Made by a program: the position numbers and the translations under genes | Notes under the pieces: model-generated | What the model was told of the DNA's origin: nothing | Databases searched by the model: none | Seen by the model: the letters and a program-made list of their open reading frames with translations, nothing else | Part shown: one piece after another, positions 1-8,140 of the stretch | How positions within the stretch are numbered: position 1 is the stretch's first letter | Layout: every line of letters begins with the position of its first letter | From: Flavobacterium fluviale | Lineage (GTDB): Bacteria > Bacteroidota > Bacteroidia > Flavobacteriales > Flavobacteriaceae | Length of the DNA stretch: 64,000 bases | Direction: 5' to 3' | Assembly (NCBI RefSeq): GCF_003312915.1 | Contig: NZ_CP030261.1 | Location: 2,356,001-2,420,000, forward strand

Positions 1-462
1 GAACCTTTAACTGCTTTGCTGCAGACTTTGCAAAATAGAAACATTGAAAAGCAGAAAACAAGTACGCAGAAAGTAAAACCAATTTTATTGAAAATTGCTC
101 CAGATCTTACAGATGAGCAGTTGTTAGATATCATAGATATTGTGAAAACTACACAGATTGCAGGAGTAATTGCAACCAATACTACAATTTCAAGAGATGG
201 TTTACAATCTGCAAATCAGTCAGAAATGGGAGGTTTGTCTGGAAAACCATTGACAAAACGCTCTACAGAAGTAATTCGTTTTCTTTCTGAAAAAAGCAAT
301 AAAGCATTCCCAATTATTGGAGTAGGCGGCATTCATTCTGCAGATGATGCGATCGAAAAATTAAATGCAGGAGCAAGTTTAGTGCAATTGTATACAGGTT
401 TTATTTATGAAGGTCCAGCGCTGATAAAAGCAATCAATAAAAAAGTTTTAGGGCAGTTGTAA
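1..462 (+). CDS. pyrD: Dihydroorotate dehydrogenase, C-terminal part (cut by window start)
   Basis: The last 153 codons of a dihydroorotate dehydrogenase, which oxidises dihydroorotate to orotate in pyrimidine synthesis. The frame is open from base 1, so the start lies outside the window. Visible are ATNTTISR (the Asn-Thr loop near orotate and FMN), GVGGI and the FMN-phosphate segment [11 protein letters not shown] before the C terminus. These forms match the quinone-linked, membrane-associated class 2 enzymes; the class-defining catalytic Ser is upstream and not visible. The 3' end overlaps the convergent DUF3307 gene by 15 bp. Confidence 0.93.
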   Translation, partial: EPLTALLQTLQNRNIEKQKTSTQKVKPILLKIAPDLTDEQLLDIIDIVKTTQIAGVIATNTTISRDGLQSANQSEMGGLSGKPLTKRSTEVIRFLSEKSNKAFPIIGVGGIHSADDAIEKLNAGASLVQLYTGFIYEGPALIKAINKKVLGQL

Positions 463-1164
463 GAGAAGTGCCTGAAGAATTAATCCGGCAATTATTGCGA
501 TTCCAAAACTAAGTAAGGTGCCAATCATCACGTATTCGGTGAGCTTGCGGTCTTTAGCTTCTTTTAAATCTCCAAATCTAAAGATAGATTTTGCAGCCAA
601 TAAAAATCCGATAGCTTCAAAATGAGCAGTTAGGATAAAACAAAGTATAAATAAACGTTCTAATATACCAATGTAATTTCCTGCATTGGCAAGAGAATTG
701 TCTTGATGACTGTTTTGACTTTCTGGACTCCAAATCGAAATAATAGTTTTTATGAAAATAGAAGTCGGTTTGGTTACCAATAAAATTCCGGTGATTAATA
801 TCCAGAATTCATTATTTTGCCAAAAATAGATTAAGCCTTTATTTTCGTAAAGCATTACAACGGCAATTAAAATAATGATATGTGCAATTTGGTCTGCAAC
901 AAACCACGTTCGCTTTGTTTTTGCTTTTTGAAAATTGAGTTTAATTAAGTCAATGATACCGTGGGTAACAGCGATTAAAACCGCATAAGGTATAAAACTG
1001 ACTTCTCCAGCCACAATTGCAGCCAAAACTCCGTGAAGTAAAATATGAACATACAAGTAAATACTTTTATGTTTTTTAATTTCTTTATCGGCTACCCAAG
1101 AATTAGGCTGCCAGATAAAATCTCCTAGTAAATGAGCTAAAAGCAGTTTTATAAATAAAATCAT
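448..1164 (-). CDS. DUF3307 family membrane protein
   Basis: A 238-residue hydrophobic protein beginning [20 protein letters not shown], the usual opening of DUF3307 proteins, with about six predicted membrane segments. The function of the family is not established. Its ATG overlaps the TGA of satD by four bases (ATGA), so the two are almost certainly one translationally coupled operon transcribed from the satD promoter. The 3' end runs 15 bp into the convergent pyrD gene. I recall DUF3307 and SatD genes being neighbours in other Bacteroidota, which fits, but that is memory and not a search. Confidence 0.85.
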   Translation of the reverse strand: MILFIKLLLAHLLGDFIWQPNSWVADKEIKKHKSIYLYVHILLHGVLAAIVAGEVSFIPYAVLIAVTHGIIDLIKLNFQKAKTKRTWFVADQIAHIIILIAVVMLYENKGLIYFWQNNEFWILITGILLVTKPTSIFIKTIISIWSPESQNSHQDNSLANAGNYIGILERLFILCFILTAHFEAIGFLLAAKSIFRFGDLKEAKDRKLTEYVMIGTLLSFGIAIIAGLILQALLLQLP

Positions 1165-1775
1165 GAGGCTGTAATTTGTTTTATTTCTTTTCTAAAATAG
1201 CGGTCTAAATTCATAACCAAATCAAACTGAGCGCGTTTTTGTCTTCGGCTTACCGCAGCTTGGTTAATTCCTAGTTTTTGTCCTAATTCTTCTTGAGATA
1301 AAGTAGGATTTTCTATCGCGACGGCCACAAATTCTGCCGATTGTACCAGCCAGCTGTCCATAAAAGTTAAGGCTAACTGCAGCATTAAATTTAGTTTTTC
1401 GTCAAAACCATTATCTCCCGTTCGAAGCGCTAATGTGACTTTCTGTTTTTTTAAAGTCTCAAAAAGTTCTCCAGAATGTATAAAGGCAGAACCATTACTT
1501 TCTGATATTCTTTTGGCATTATGAGTTTTATCTCCAAAACCAATACTCATTCTCGCATCTGATTTTATAGCTCGTAAATGCGCTTTTACCAAAATGGCAG
1601 CTAATAAAGCATCTTCTGGATTTGGAATCTCAATTTGAAATTCATCTCCGCGATAAACCTCCCATTTATTGGGTGTTGATCCAAATGGAGCTAAGATGTT
1701 TTTTAAATCATCTACCCAATGATCTGATTTTTGCTGTCTTGAGCCAATTATATCGCCTGTAATTACGCTAGTCAT
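1161..1775 (-). CDS. satD: SatD-family protein with C-terminal HTH
   Basis: A 204-residue protein of the SatD family (named after the streptococcal sat locus); biochemical role unknown. The N-terminal part starts TSVITGDIIGSRQ and carries YRGDEFQIE, reminiscent of cyclase-fold or nucleotide-binding domains. The C terminus (about residues 155-190, SQEELGQKLGINQAAVSRRQ) is a clear helix-turn-helix, so it probably binds DNA. I place the start at the ATG at 1775; an in-frame TTG at 1781 sits inside a -7-like sequence. Upstream lies the 8-half-site array at 1808-1911, making autoregulation likely (inference). Coupled to the DUF3307 gene. Confidence 0.85.
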   Translation of the reverse strand: MTSVITGDIIGSRQQKSDHWVDDLKNILAPFGSTPNKWEVYRGDEFQIEIPNPEDALLAAILVKAHLRAIKSDARMSIGFGDKTHNAKRISESNGSAFIHSGELFETLKKQKVTLALRTGDNGFDEKLNLMLQLALTFMDSWLVQSAEFVAVAIENPTLSQEELGQKLGINQAAVSRRQKRAQFDLVMNLDRYFRKEIKQITAS

Positions 1776-1807
1776 AATCAAATATAATTAAAAAATAATA
1801 AACTTTG

Positions 1808-1911
1808 TATTACAAATATAAGTAATAAATCTATTTATTACTGTTTTCCGTAATATTTTAAATTATTACGGTTTTAAGTAATAATTATTTCTATTACGAT
1901 ATTAGGTAATA
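1808..1911. promoter_or_regulatory. Operator array: four TATTAC-N8-GTAATA dyads
   Basis: Half-sites TATTAC begin at 1808, 1836, 1864 and 1892; GTAATA begins at 1822, 1850, 1878 and 1906. Every neighbouring pair is exactly 14 bp apart start to start and every spacer is 8 bp, so the array is eight perfect alternating inverted hexamers over 104 bp. Spacer sequences are unrelated (aaatataa, aatctatt, tgttttcc and so on), so conservation is confined to the hexamers. It lies between the divergent satD and mvaB genes and its first dyad covers a satD -7 element. A cooperatively binding dimer, most simply SatD itself, is the inferred ligand. Confidence 0.85.
1813..1820 (-). promoter_or_regulatory. Candidate satD promoter -7 element
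   Basis: TATATTTG on the minus strand, a perfect TAnnTTTG match, inside the first dyad of the operator array and 38 bp before the satD ATG. A second TATATTTG lies at 1779-1786, only 3 bp from the ATG, and would give a nearly leaderless message. Neither has a clear -33 TTG. The overlap of the outer element with the dyad favours it as the regulated promoter. Confidence 0.5.
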
Positions 1912-1984
1912 ACTGTATTATCTAAAATTATCTTTTATTTATTTAAAAAAGAAACTAACTTAGCCTTTTACAAATGAGTAAGCT

Positions 1985-2851
1985 TTGAATAAAGAAATAA
2001 AAATTATTGAATGCCCTAGAGATGCTATGCAGGGCATTAGGGATTTTATTCCGACCAAAAATAAAGTATCCTACATACAAGCTTTGCTTAGAGTAGGCTT
2101 TAATACTATTGATTTTGGAAGTTTTGTTTCTCCAAAAGCTATTCCGCAGATGCAGGATACTGCCGAGGTTTTAGCGCAGCTTGATTTGTCTCAAACATCA
2201 AGTAAACTGCTTTCTATAATTGCCAATACACAGGGAGCGGTTAAAGCATCAGAATATGAGCAGATTCAATATTTAGGATTTCCTTTTTCTATTTCCGAGA
2301 ATTTCCAGATGCGTAATACACATAAAACGATTACAGAATCTTTGGTTACGCTTGAAGAAATTTTAGAAGTTGCTTCTAAGAAAAACAAAGAAGTAGTCAC
2401 CTATCTTTCAATGGGTTTTGGAAATCCTTACGGAGATCCTTGGAATGTTGAAATTGTAGGCGAATGGACAGAAAAACTTGCAGGAATGGGAGTAAAGATT
2501 CTATCACTTTCAGATACTGTTGGGAGTTCTACGCCAGATGTTATTACGTATTTGTTTTCGCATTTAATCCCGAAATATCCTCAAATAGAATTTGGCGCTC
2601 ACCTGCATACAACACCAGAAAGCTGGTTTGAGAAAATTGACGCGGCCGCAAAAGCAGGCTGTACTCGTTTTGACGGTGCAATACAAGGTTTTGGAGGCTG
2701 TCCGATGGCAACCGATAAATTAACTGGAAATATGCCGACAGAAAAACTGGTTTCCTATTTTACTGCTAATAAGAAAATAACAGGCTTAAACTCTCTAAGT
2801 TTTGAAAGCGCTTATAATGAAGCTTCAAAATTGTTTGGAAAGTTTCATTAA
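1985..2851 (+). CDS. mvaB: Hydroxymethylglutaryl-CoA lyase
   Basis: A 288-residue HMG-CoA lyase, cleaving HMG-CoA to acetoacetate and acetyl-CoA in leucine and ketone-body catabolism. The TIM-barrel signature residues are present: PRDAMQG near residue 11 (catalytic Arg and metal Asp), SFVSPKAIPQM, the metal-binding HLH of FGAHLHTT, and the active-site Cys in GFGGCPMA. The only start giving a full N terminus is TTG at 1985. An ATG at 1974 lies in another frame and opens a 4-codon ORF whose stop overlaps that TTG. The satD operator array lies just upstream. Confidence 0.93.
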   Translation: MNKEIKIIECPRDAMQGIRDFIPTKNKVSYIQALLRVGFNTIDFGSFVSPKAIPQMQDTAEVLAQLDLSQTSSKLLSIIANTQGAVKASEYEQIQYLGFPFSISENFQMRNTHKTITESLVTLEEILEVASKKNKEVVTYLSMGFGNPYGDPWNVEIVGEWTEKLAGMGVKILSLSDTVGSSTPDVITYLFSHLIPKYPQIEFGAHLHTTPESWFEKIDAAAKAGCTRFDGAIQGFGGCPMATDKLTGNMPTEKLVSYFTANKKITGLNSLSFESAYNEASKLFGKFH

Positions 2852-2927
2852 AAAATAGTTATTTTTCTTACCTTAGATAATGATTGTAAGCATTAAGCGT
2901 TACATTTATTATTATATAATTTTTGTC

Positions 2928-3479
2928 ATGAAATCGAATTCTTCGCGTAAAATTTCAAGCATAATTCTTTTGGCTTTTTTATTTTTTTCCTGTTCAAGTG
3001 ATTTGGATTTTGATCAGGTAAAAGATTTGAAGTTAGAACCAGTCCTTGTAGCAAACCTTGCATATTTTGATATTCCTGCTAATCAGCTTATAGATGATGG
3101 CGGAACTAATGTTGCTTTTGATACCAGAAGCTTTGACGTTTTTAAAGAAAGCTTTTTTACCAATAGGTTGATGAAAGCAGAATTTAATTTCGAAATTGAG
3201 AATAATATTGATCGCAGTTTTGTTGTCAATCTGCTCTTGATGAATGACGCTGATGAAATACTAGAAACTATCTCTTACACCGTTCCCTCTTACCAAGGAA
3301 CAACAAATATTATAAAATATCCAACAGAAGTGTTTGAAAACGAGCGATTAAATCTTTTAAAACAAACCACAAAAATCGGTTTTGTCGTTATAATCGCCGC
3401 CGGGCCGCCATTAAATAATGAAAGTTTAGGAAATTTAAAATTGAGATCAAGTGCAACAGCTTATTTAGTGATCGAATGA
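2928..3479 (+). CDS. Lipoprotein of unknown function paired with DUF5723 gene
   Basis: A 183-residue predicted lipoprotein: basic N terminus, hydrophobic stretch and lipobox-like LFFSC near residue 23, followed by an acidic SSDLDFDQ that suits surface or outer-membrane export. I chose the ATG at 2928 because the in-frame ATG at 2880 would put 16 unrelated residues before the signal peptide. The remainder looks beta-rich, with no motif I recognise. Its stop overlaps the next start by four bases (ATGA), so it probably works with the following outer-membrane protein. Confidence 0.8.
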   Translation: MKSNSSRKISSIILLAFLFFSCSSDLDFDQVKDLKLEPVLVANLAYFDIPANQLIDDGGTNVAFDTRSFDVFKESFFTNRLMKAEFNFEIENNIDRSFVVNLLLMNDADEILETISYTVPSYQGTTNIIKYPTEVFENERLNLLKQTTKIGFVVIIAAGPPLNNESLGNLKLRSSATAYLVIE

Positions 3480-4876
3480 GAAAAATATATCTGATCTTCT
3501 GCATCGTTTTTCAGCTTTCTTGTTTTTCTCAAAATAAAGAACTGCTGTATAATTTCACTTCTATTCCGCAGTCGTCTCTCGTAAATCCTGGAGCCGATGT
3601 TTCTTATAAATACTATTTTGGTTTTCCAGTTCTATCTGGAGTTTCTGCCAATGTAGGTTCTAACAGCTTTTCGGCGTATGATTTATTTGCCGATAATGGA
3701 GTAGATTTTAATCAAAAAGTTCGAGACGTAATTAATAGATCGTCTAGTAATGATAAAGTAGTAACCAATCAGCAGTTAGAAATATTCTCTGCTGGTTTTA
3801 GAGTAGGAGGAAGAGAAAGCCGTTCGTACGTTTCGTTCGGATTGTATCAGGAATTCGATCTTTTCATGTATGTTCCAAAAGACCCTGCTTTATTGGCGTT
3901 AAACGGAAATAGAGATTACATCGGCAAATCATTTAATCTGGGAGATATAAATGCCAAAGCTGAGGTTCTTTCTGTGCTTCATATTGGCTATCATAAAAAA
4001 GTAAACGATAAATTTGTTTTTGGTGGACGTGCAAAAATCTATTCAAGTGGTGCAAATGCTACTTCTACAAAAAATTCAGGTTACATTTATACAGGACAAG
4101 ATGCTGGAACTCCAAATTTGTACAATCAAATCATTTCTTCCAATTTAGAATTAAAAACTTCTGGAATTTCTAAATTCACAAAAGATGAATACGAAGGAAA
4201 CGTAGCCAAAGATATCGCACATAATACTTTCTTTAACGGTAGTTTAGGACTTGGAGTAGATGCTGGAATTACCTATTACATAAAAGACAATTTACAGCTT
4301 ACTGCAAGTATAATTGATCTGGGTTTTATAAGACAGTCTAAAGATATTGAGACAATTACCTACAAAGGAACCTATCAATACAATGGTGTAAATCCTGATT
4401 TTTTAGGTACTGATAATCCAGAAAATGTTTTTGACGAATTTGAAGAAGCTATTCCGAGAGATACACTTTATAATAAATATACAACTTGGCGTCCTACTAA
4501 ATTTTATTCCTCTATTCAATATTCATTTGGAGAAGCGCGTCCAGATGACGAATGTAATTGCAGAGGGCAAGTCGAAAAATATTATAAAAATGCAGTAGGA
4601 GCGCAGCTTTTTGGCATGACAACTCCACGCGAACCTTTAGTTGCTTTGACCGCTTTTTACAGAAGAAATATTTTTAGAAAATTAGATGTAAAAGCCACTT
4701 ATACTTTTGATACTTTTTCAAATAAAAATATAGGACTCGGACTCGCAGGAACAATTGGTCCAGTCAATATTTATGCTTTGGTGAATAATATTCTCGAATA
4801 CAAAGATTTGTCCAAAGCTAGAAGCGCGGCATTTCAGATCGGAATCAATTTTGTGTTCCAGGATCGAGAGGATTAA
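3476..4876 (+). CDS. DUF5723-type outer-membrane protein
   Basis: A 466-residue protein with a signal peptide ending near CFSQ and then SSLVNPGADVSYKYYFGFP, typical of DUF5723 proteins, which are predicted outer-membrane barrels of Bacteroidota. Alternating hydrophobic/polar strands continue to the C terminus, which ends with a strand-like GINFVFQDRED. A short Cys pair (DDECNCRG, about residue 360) sits in a probable extracellular or periplasmic loop. Translationally coupled to the upstream lipoprotein gene. Substrate or role unknown. Confidence 0.78.
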   Translation: MRKIYLIFCIVFQLSCFSQNKELLYNFTSIPQSSLVNPGADVSYKYYFGFPVLSGVSANVGSNSFSAYDLFADNGVDFNQKVRDVINRSSSNDKVVTNQQLEIFSAGFRVGGRESRSYVSFGLYQEFDLFMYVPKDPALLALNGNRDYIGKSFNLGDINAKAEVLSVLHIGYHKKVNDKFVFGGRAKIYSSGANATSTKNSGYIYTGQDAGTPNLYNQIISSNLELKTSGISKFTKDEYEGNVAKDIAHNTFFNGSLGLGVDAGITYYIKDNLQLTASIIDLGFIRQSKDIETITYKGTYQYNGVNPDFLGTDNPENVFDEFEEAIPRDTLYNKYTTWRPTKFYSSIQYSFGEARPDDECNCRGQVEKYYKNAVGAQLFGMTTPREPLVALTAFYRRNIFRKLDVKATYTFDTFSNKNIGLGLAGTIGPVNIYALVNNILEYKDLSKARSAAFQIGINFVFQDRED

Positions 4877-4889
4877 TTCAAAAAACTTT

Positions 4890-4982
4890 CAATTTTTTAA
4901 ATTCCAAATTCCAATTAGATTGGGATTTGGGATTCAGAAAGATTGGAATTTGGGATTTCAAAAGATTGGAATTTCAAATTAT
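4890..4982. repeat. Degenerate ATTGGAATTTGGGATTT repeats
   Basis: Several imperfect copies of the word attggaatttgggattt on both strands (for example around 4918-4935, 4939-4958 and 4964-4980), between the DUF5723 gene and guaB. The same word family recurs at 45988-46200 and in weaker form near 15889-15920. No ORF or clear hairpin is associated. Confidence 0.6.
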
Positions 4983-5053
4983 AAATTTGTAAGTCTATTC
5001 TTGTAAAGTTAAATTTATGAATAAGTTAGTATTCAAGTTTCCAATTTATTCAC

Positions 5054-5061
5054 TATATTTG
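5054..5061 (+). promoter_or_regulatory. guaB promoter -7 element
   Basis: TATATTTG, a perfect Bacteroidota TAnnTTTG element, 26 bp before the guaB ATG. A convincing -33 TTG is not seen at the usual distance. Confidence 0.7.
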
Positions 5062-5087
5062 CACGCAATTCAACTAGAAATTGCAAC

Positions 5088-6560
5088 ATGATAGCACACA
5101 ACTCCAAGATTATCGGCGAAGGTTTAACTTACGACGATGTATTATTAGTACCTAACTACTCGAATGTGCTTCCCCGCGAAGTGAGTATCAAATCAAAATT
5201 CTCAAGAAACATCACATTAAACGTTCCGATTGTATCTGCTGCTATGGATACTGTTACAGAAAGTGCAATGGCAATTGCTATGGCGCAAGAAGGCGGAATA
5301 GGTGTTTTACATAAAAATATGACTATCGAACAACAAGCAGGAAAAGTTCGAAAAGTAAAACGTGCTGAAGCAGGAATGATTATCGATCCGGTAACATTAC
5401 CAATGAACTCTACAATCGCTGACGCTAAAAATGCCATGAAAGAATTCGGAATCGGTGGTATTCCAATCGTTGACGAAAACAAAATCTTAAAAGGAATTGT
5501 TACCAATCGTGACTTACGTTTCGAAAAAAATGGGGCAAGACCAATCGCAGAGGTTATGACAAGCCAAAACTTAGTAACTGTTTCTGAAGGAACTTCTTTA
5601 GAGCAGGCAGAAGTGGTTTTGCAAGGTCATAAAATCGAAAAATTACCAGTTGTAAACGAGAAAAACGAATTAGTTGGTTTAATTACGTTTAGAGATATTA
5701 CAAAACTAACTCAAAAACCAATCGCTAACAAAGATTCATTTGGTCGTTTAAGAGTTGCTGCTGCTATTGGAGTTACTGGAGATGCCGTTCAAAGAGCTGA
5801 AGCTTTGGTAAATGCCGGTGTAGATGCAATCATTATCGATACAGCGCACGGACATACTGAAGGTGTGGTAAACACATTAAAAGAAGTAAAATCTAAATTC
5901 CCTCAAATAGATGTTATTGTTGGAAACATTGCAACACCAGAAGCTGCTAAATATTTAGTAGAAAACGGTGCTGACGGTGTAAAAGTTGGAATCGGTCCTG
6001 GTTCTATCTGTACTACACGTATTGTTGCGGGTGTTGGTTTTCCTCAATTCTCAGCAGTTTTGGAAGTTGCTGCAGCTATTAAAGGAACTGGTGTTCCTGT
6101 AATTGCTGATGGTGGAATTCGTTATACAGGTGATATTCCTAAAGCAATCGCTGCAGGTGCTGACTGTGTAATGTTGGGTTCATTATTAGCGGGAACAAAA
6201 GAATCTCCAGGAGAAACTATTATTTTCGAAGGAAGAAAATTCAAATCTTACCGCGGAATGGGTTCTGTTGAAGCTATGCAGACAGGTTCTAAAGACCGTT
6301 ATTTTCAAGATGTTGAAGACGATGTTAAGAAATTAGTTCCGGAAGGAATTGTTGGACGTGTTCCTTATAAAGGTGAATTAAACGAAAGTATGCTTCAATT
6401 CATTGGAGGTCTTCGTGCTGGAATGGGATACTGTGGTTCAAAAGATATTCCTACTTTACAAGAATCTGGGCGTTTCGTTAGAATTACTTCAAGTGGAATC
6501 ACTGAAAGTCATCCACATAACGTAACGATCACAAAAGAAGCTCCAAATTATTCTAGATAA
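5088..6560 (+). CDS. guaB: IMP dehydrogenase
   Basis: A full-length (490-residue) IMP dehydrogenase, the NAD-dependent first committed step of GMP synthesis. The catalytic barrel is interrupted by two CBS domains (about residues 95-205; [11 protein letters not shown] and [12 protein letters not shown]). The catalytic loop [11 protein letters not shown] holds the nucleophilic Cys (near residue 307), followed by [14 protein letters not shown] for phosphate binding and the flap with GRVPYKGE. It has its own promoter and a strong terminator, so it appears monocistronic. Confidence 0.98.
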   Translation: MIAHNSKIIGEGLTYDDVLLVPNYSNVLPREVSIKSKFSRNITLNVPIVSAAMDTVTESAMAIAMAQEGGIGVLHKNMTIEQQAGKVRKVKRAEAGMIIDPVTLPMNSTIADAKNAMKEFGIGGIPIVDENKILKGIVTNRDLRFEKNGARPIAEVMTSQNLVTVSEGTSLEQAEVVLQGHKIEKLPVVNEKNELVGLITFRDITKLTQKPIANKDSFGRLRVAAAIGVTGDAVQRAEALVNAGVDAIIIDTAHGHTEGVVNTLKEVKSKFPQIDVIVGNIATPEAAKYLVENGADGVKVGIGPGSICTTRIVAGVGFPQFSAVLEVAAAIKGTGVPVIADGGIRYTGDIPKAIAAGADCVMLGSLLAGTKESPGETIIFEGRKFKSYRGMGSVEAMQTGSKDRYFQDVEDDVKKLVPEGIVGRVPYKGELNESMLQFIGGLRAGMGYCGSKDIPTLQESGRFVRITSSGITESHPHNVTITKEAPNYSR

Positions 6561-6584
6561 TTTAAGTTTTGATATAAAAACAAA

Positions 6585-6615
6585 AGGCGTAAGATTTAGT
6601 TCTTACGCCTTTTTT
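6585..6615. terminator. Bidirectional terminator between guaB and the minus-strand zinc-ribbon gene
   Basis: AGGCGTAAGA (6585-6594) pairs perfectly with TCTTACGCCT (6601-6610) over a 6-nt loop, preceded by an A run and followed by a T run. It can serve guaB and the convergent gene ending at 6628. Confidence 0.9.
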
Positions 6616-6627
6616 AGTTGTTAATCT

Positions 6628-6912
6628 TTAAAAACTAAGACCATTCTTTTTTAATTCTTCTAATAATTTTGGAATGCTGCTTGGACCAATTCCATGCCAA
6701 GATAAAATTTCTTCTTGACTATACTTAGATAAATCTTCGACCGTATTTATATTTTTACTTTCTAAAGCTCTTCGAGCGGGAGCTGATAAAACAGATAAAA
6801 ATCCTGATTTCGGTTTTCTTTCCGCTTCGCAGATAGGACAAGTAGGGCAGTCACTCGTTTTGGAATAATGATGCCCTTTTTTGCAAGTTCTATTATTTTC
6901 TGAAGCTGTCAT
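6628..6912 (-). CDS. Small zinc-ribbon plus RNA polymerase alpha-CTD-like helix-hairpin-helix protein
   Basis: A 94-residue protein with two parts. Residues 10-28 hold four Cys (C10, C22, C25, C28) plus His14-His15 in CKKGHHY and CPTCPIC, a probable zinc ribbon. Residues 40-94 resemble the C-terminal domain of RNA polymerase alpha: SAPARRALESKNINTVEDL and EILSWHGIGPSSIPKLLEEL, a helix-hairpin-helix fold that binds DNA or protein. Function unproven; a transcription-associated adaptor is plausible. It follows the monooxygenase gene by 33 bp on the same strand and may be co-transcribed with it. Confidence 0.8.
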   Translation of the reverse strand: MTASENNRTCKKGHHYSKTSDCPTCPICEAERKPKSGFLSVLSAPARRALESKNINTVEDLSKYSQEEILSWHGIGPSSIPKLLEELKKNGLSF

Positions 6913-6945
6913 TTATTTTTTTAACTAAACTACAAAATTTTAAGG

Positions 6946-8085
6946 TTAAAACCTGCTGTCTAAAATATCTTGTGCAACAATATCAGAATGCAGTAAATCT
7001 TCCATTTTCTTTGTCATACGCTGTGCTTCTAAAGCGTAACCAAACATTTTTTTCTCATAATCAGCAATTGCATCGTCAATTGTTTCGAATCTTCCATCAG
7101 TTAGATTTTTAGTTAAATGATAAGCATCAAATAATCCCATATTTACACCTTCGCCAGCAAATGGAGGCATTAAATGCGCTGCGTCGCCGATAAGAGTAAT
7201 GTTGGAATGTTGTTTCCAAGGCTCTTCTAAAGAAAATAATCTTAAAGGTAAACCTGAAAATTCAGTAGAAGCGTTAAAGAATTTTTTATAATCGTCTCCC
7301 CAGTTTTTAAACTTTTCGTTTAAAAAAGAAATCACAGCTTGATCATCTTCGAAATTAATTCCGTGGTTCGAAATCCAATCTTCATCAGCTTTAAAAGAAA
7401 CTCCAAAATGTATTGATCCGTCTCGCATGGTGTGGGTGTAAAACATTTTTTGTTCTCCCATTGCCATCGCATTTCCGTTACCGTATTTAGGTTTAAACTC
7501 TGGATAATCTTCATCTGGATTTGAGATTTCTCCTTGAATGATATAAGTTCCCGAAAGCTGGGGTTCTTGGTCGCTCACAAATTTTCTAGCATTCGATCTT
7601 CCTCCGTTTGCCAAAATTACGAAATCAGCGACTGCGGTTTTCCCATTTTTGAATTCTAAAAAATATTGATTTTCAATTTTTTCAATATTAATTAATTGAC
7701 TGTTCCAGACAACTGTATTTTCTTCAAGATTATCCAGCATTATTTTTCGAAGATCGTTTCGGTCAATTTCTGGGCGTGAAAAAGCATTTGTTTCATCCGG
7801 CATTTCGTCTGATGTAATATTTCCGTCAATATCGGCCATTTTCTCGCCAGTCGGTCGGGCATATTTGAGGAATTCCTCCATTAAATCTGCTTTTTGAATT
7901 GCAAACTGTCCAGAATCTGAATGTATATCAAGCGTTCCACCCGAAGTTCGAGCCTGAGCATTTATATCTCTTTCGTAAACCGTAACATCCGCACCATTTA
8001 TTTGTAAAATTCGTGCAGTTGTAAGTCCAACAGGCCCGCCGCCAATAATGGCGATTTTTTTATTTTCTATAATTGAAGTTTTCAT
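6946..8085 (-). CDS. Tet(X)-like FAD-dependent monooxygenase
   Basis: A 379-residue class A flavoprotein hydroxylase. Visible: N-terminal FAD-binding IIGGGPVGLTTARIL, YERD, NRNDL-like DRNDLRKIML, and the second FAD motif GDAAHLMPPFAGEGVNMGL. Over its whole length it reads like the tetracycline-inactivating Tet(X) enzymes, including IQGEI around the substrate Gln and the His-Phe-Gly of SIHFGVSF. However, the segment corresponding by eye to Tet(X) GNRLMAS is GNAMAMG, so the Arg that helps bind tetracycline (Arg213 in Tet(X)) appears to be Ala. Activity on tetracyclines is therefore uncertain; another aromatic substrate is possible. The TetR gene upstream is the likely regulator. Confidence 0.88.
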   Translation of the reverse strand: MKTSIIENKKIAIIGGGPVGLTTARILQINGADVTVYERDINAQARTSGGTLDIHSDSGQFAIQKADLMEEFLKYARPTGEKMADIDGNITSDEMPDETNAFSRPEIDRNDLRKIMLDNLEENTVVWNSQLINIEKIENQYFLEFKNGKTAVADFVILANGGRSNARKFVSDQEPQLSGTYIIQGEISNPDEDYPEFKPKYGNGNAMAMGEQKMFYTHTMRDGSIHFGVSFKADEDWISNHGINFEDDQAVISFLNEKFKNWGDDYKKFFNASTEFSGLPLRLFSLEEPWKQHSNITLIGDAAHLMPPFAGEGVNMGLFDAYHLTKNLTDGRFETIDDAIADYEKKMFGYALEAQRMTKKMEDLLHSDIVAQDILDSRF

Positions 8086-8140
8086 TTTATTAAAATTGAA
8101 TTTAATATGATGTTGAATTTTGAAATAAATTTTGATATTA

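Noticed and set aside
1808..1911. CRISPR-like or iteron-like spacing of the regular repeats
   Set aside because: Repeats are only 6 bp, alternate in orientation and have 8-bp spacers in a divergent promoter, so an operator array explains them better; no replication gene is near.
5156..5506. 116-codon ORF antisense to guaB
   Set aside because: Shadow of the conserved guaB frame.
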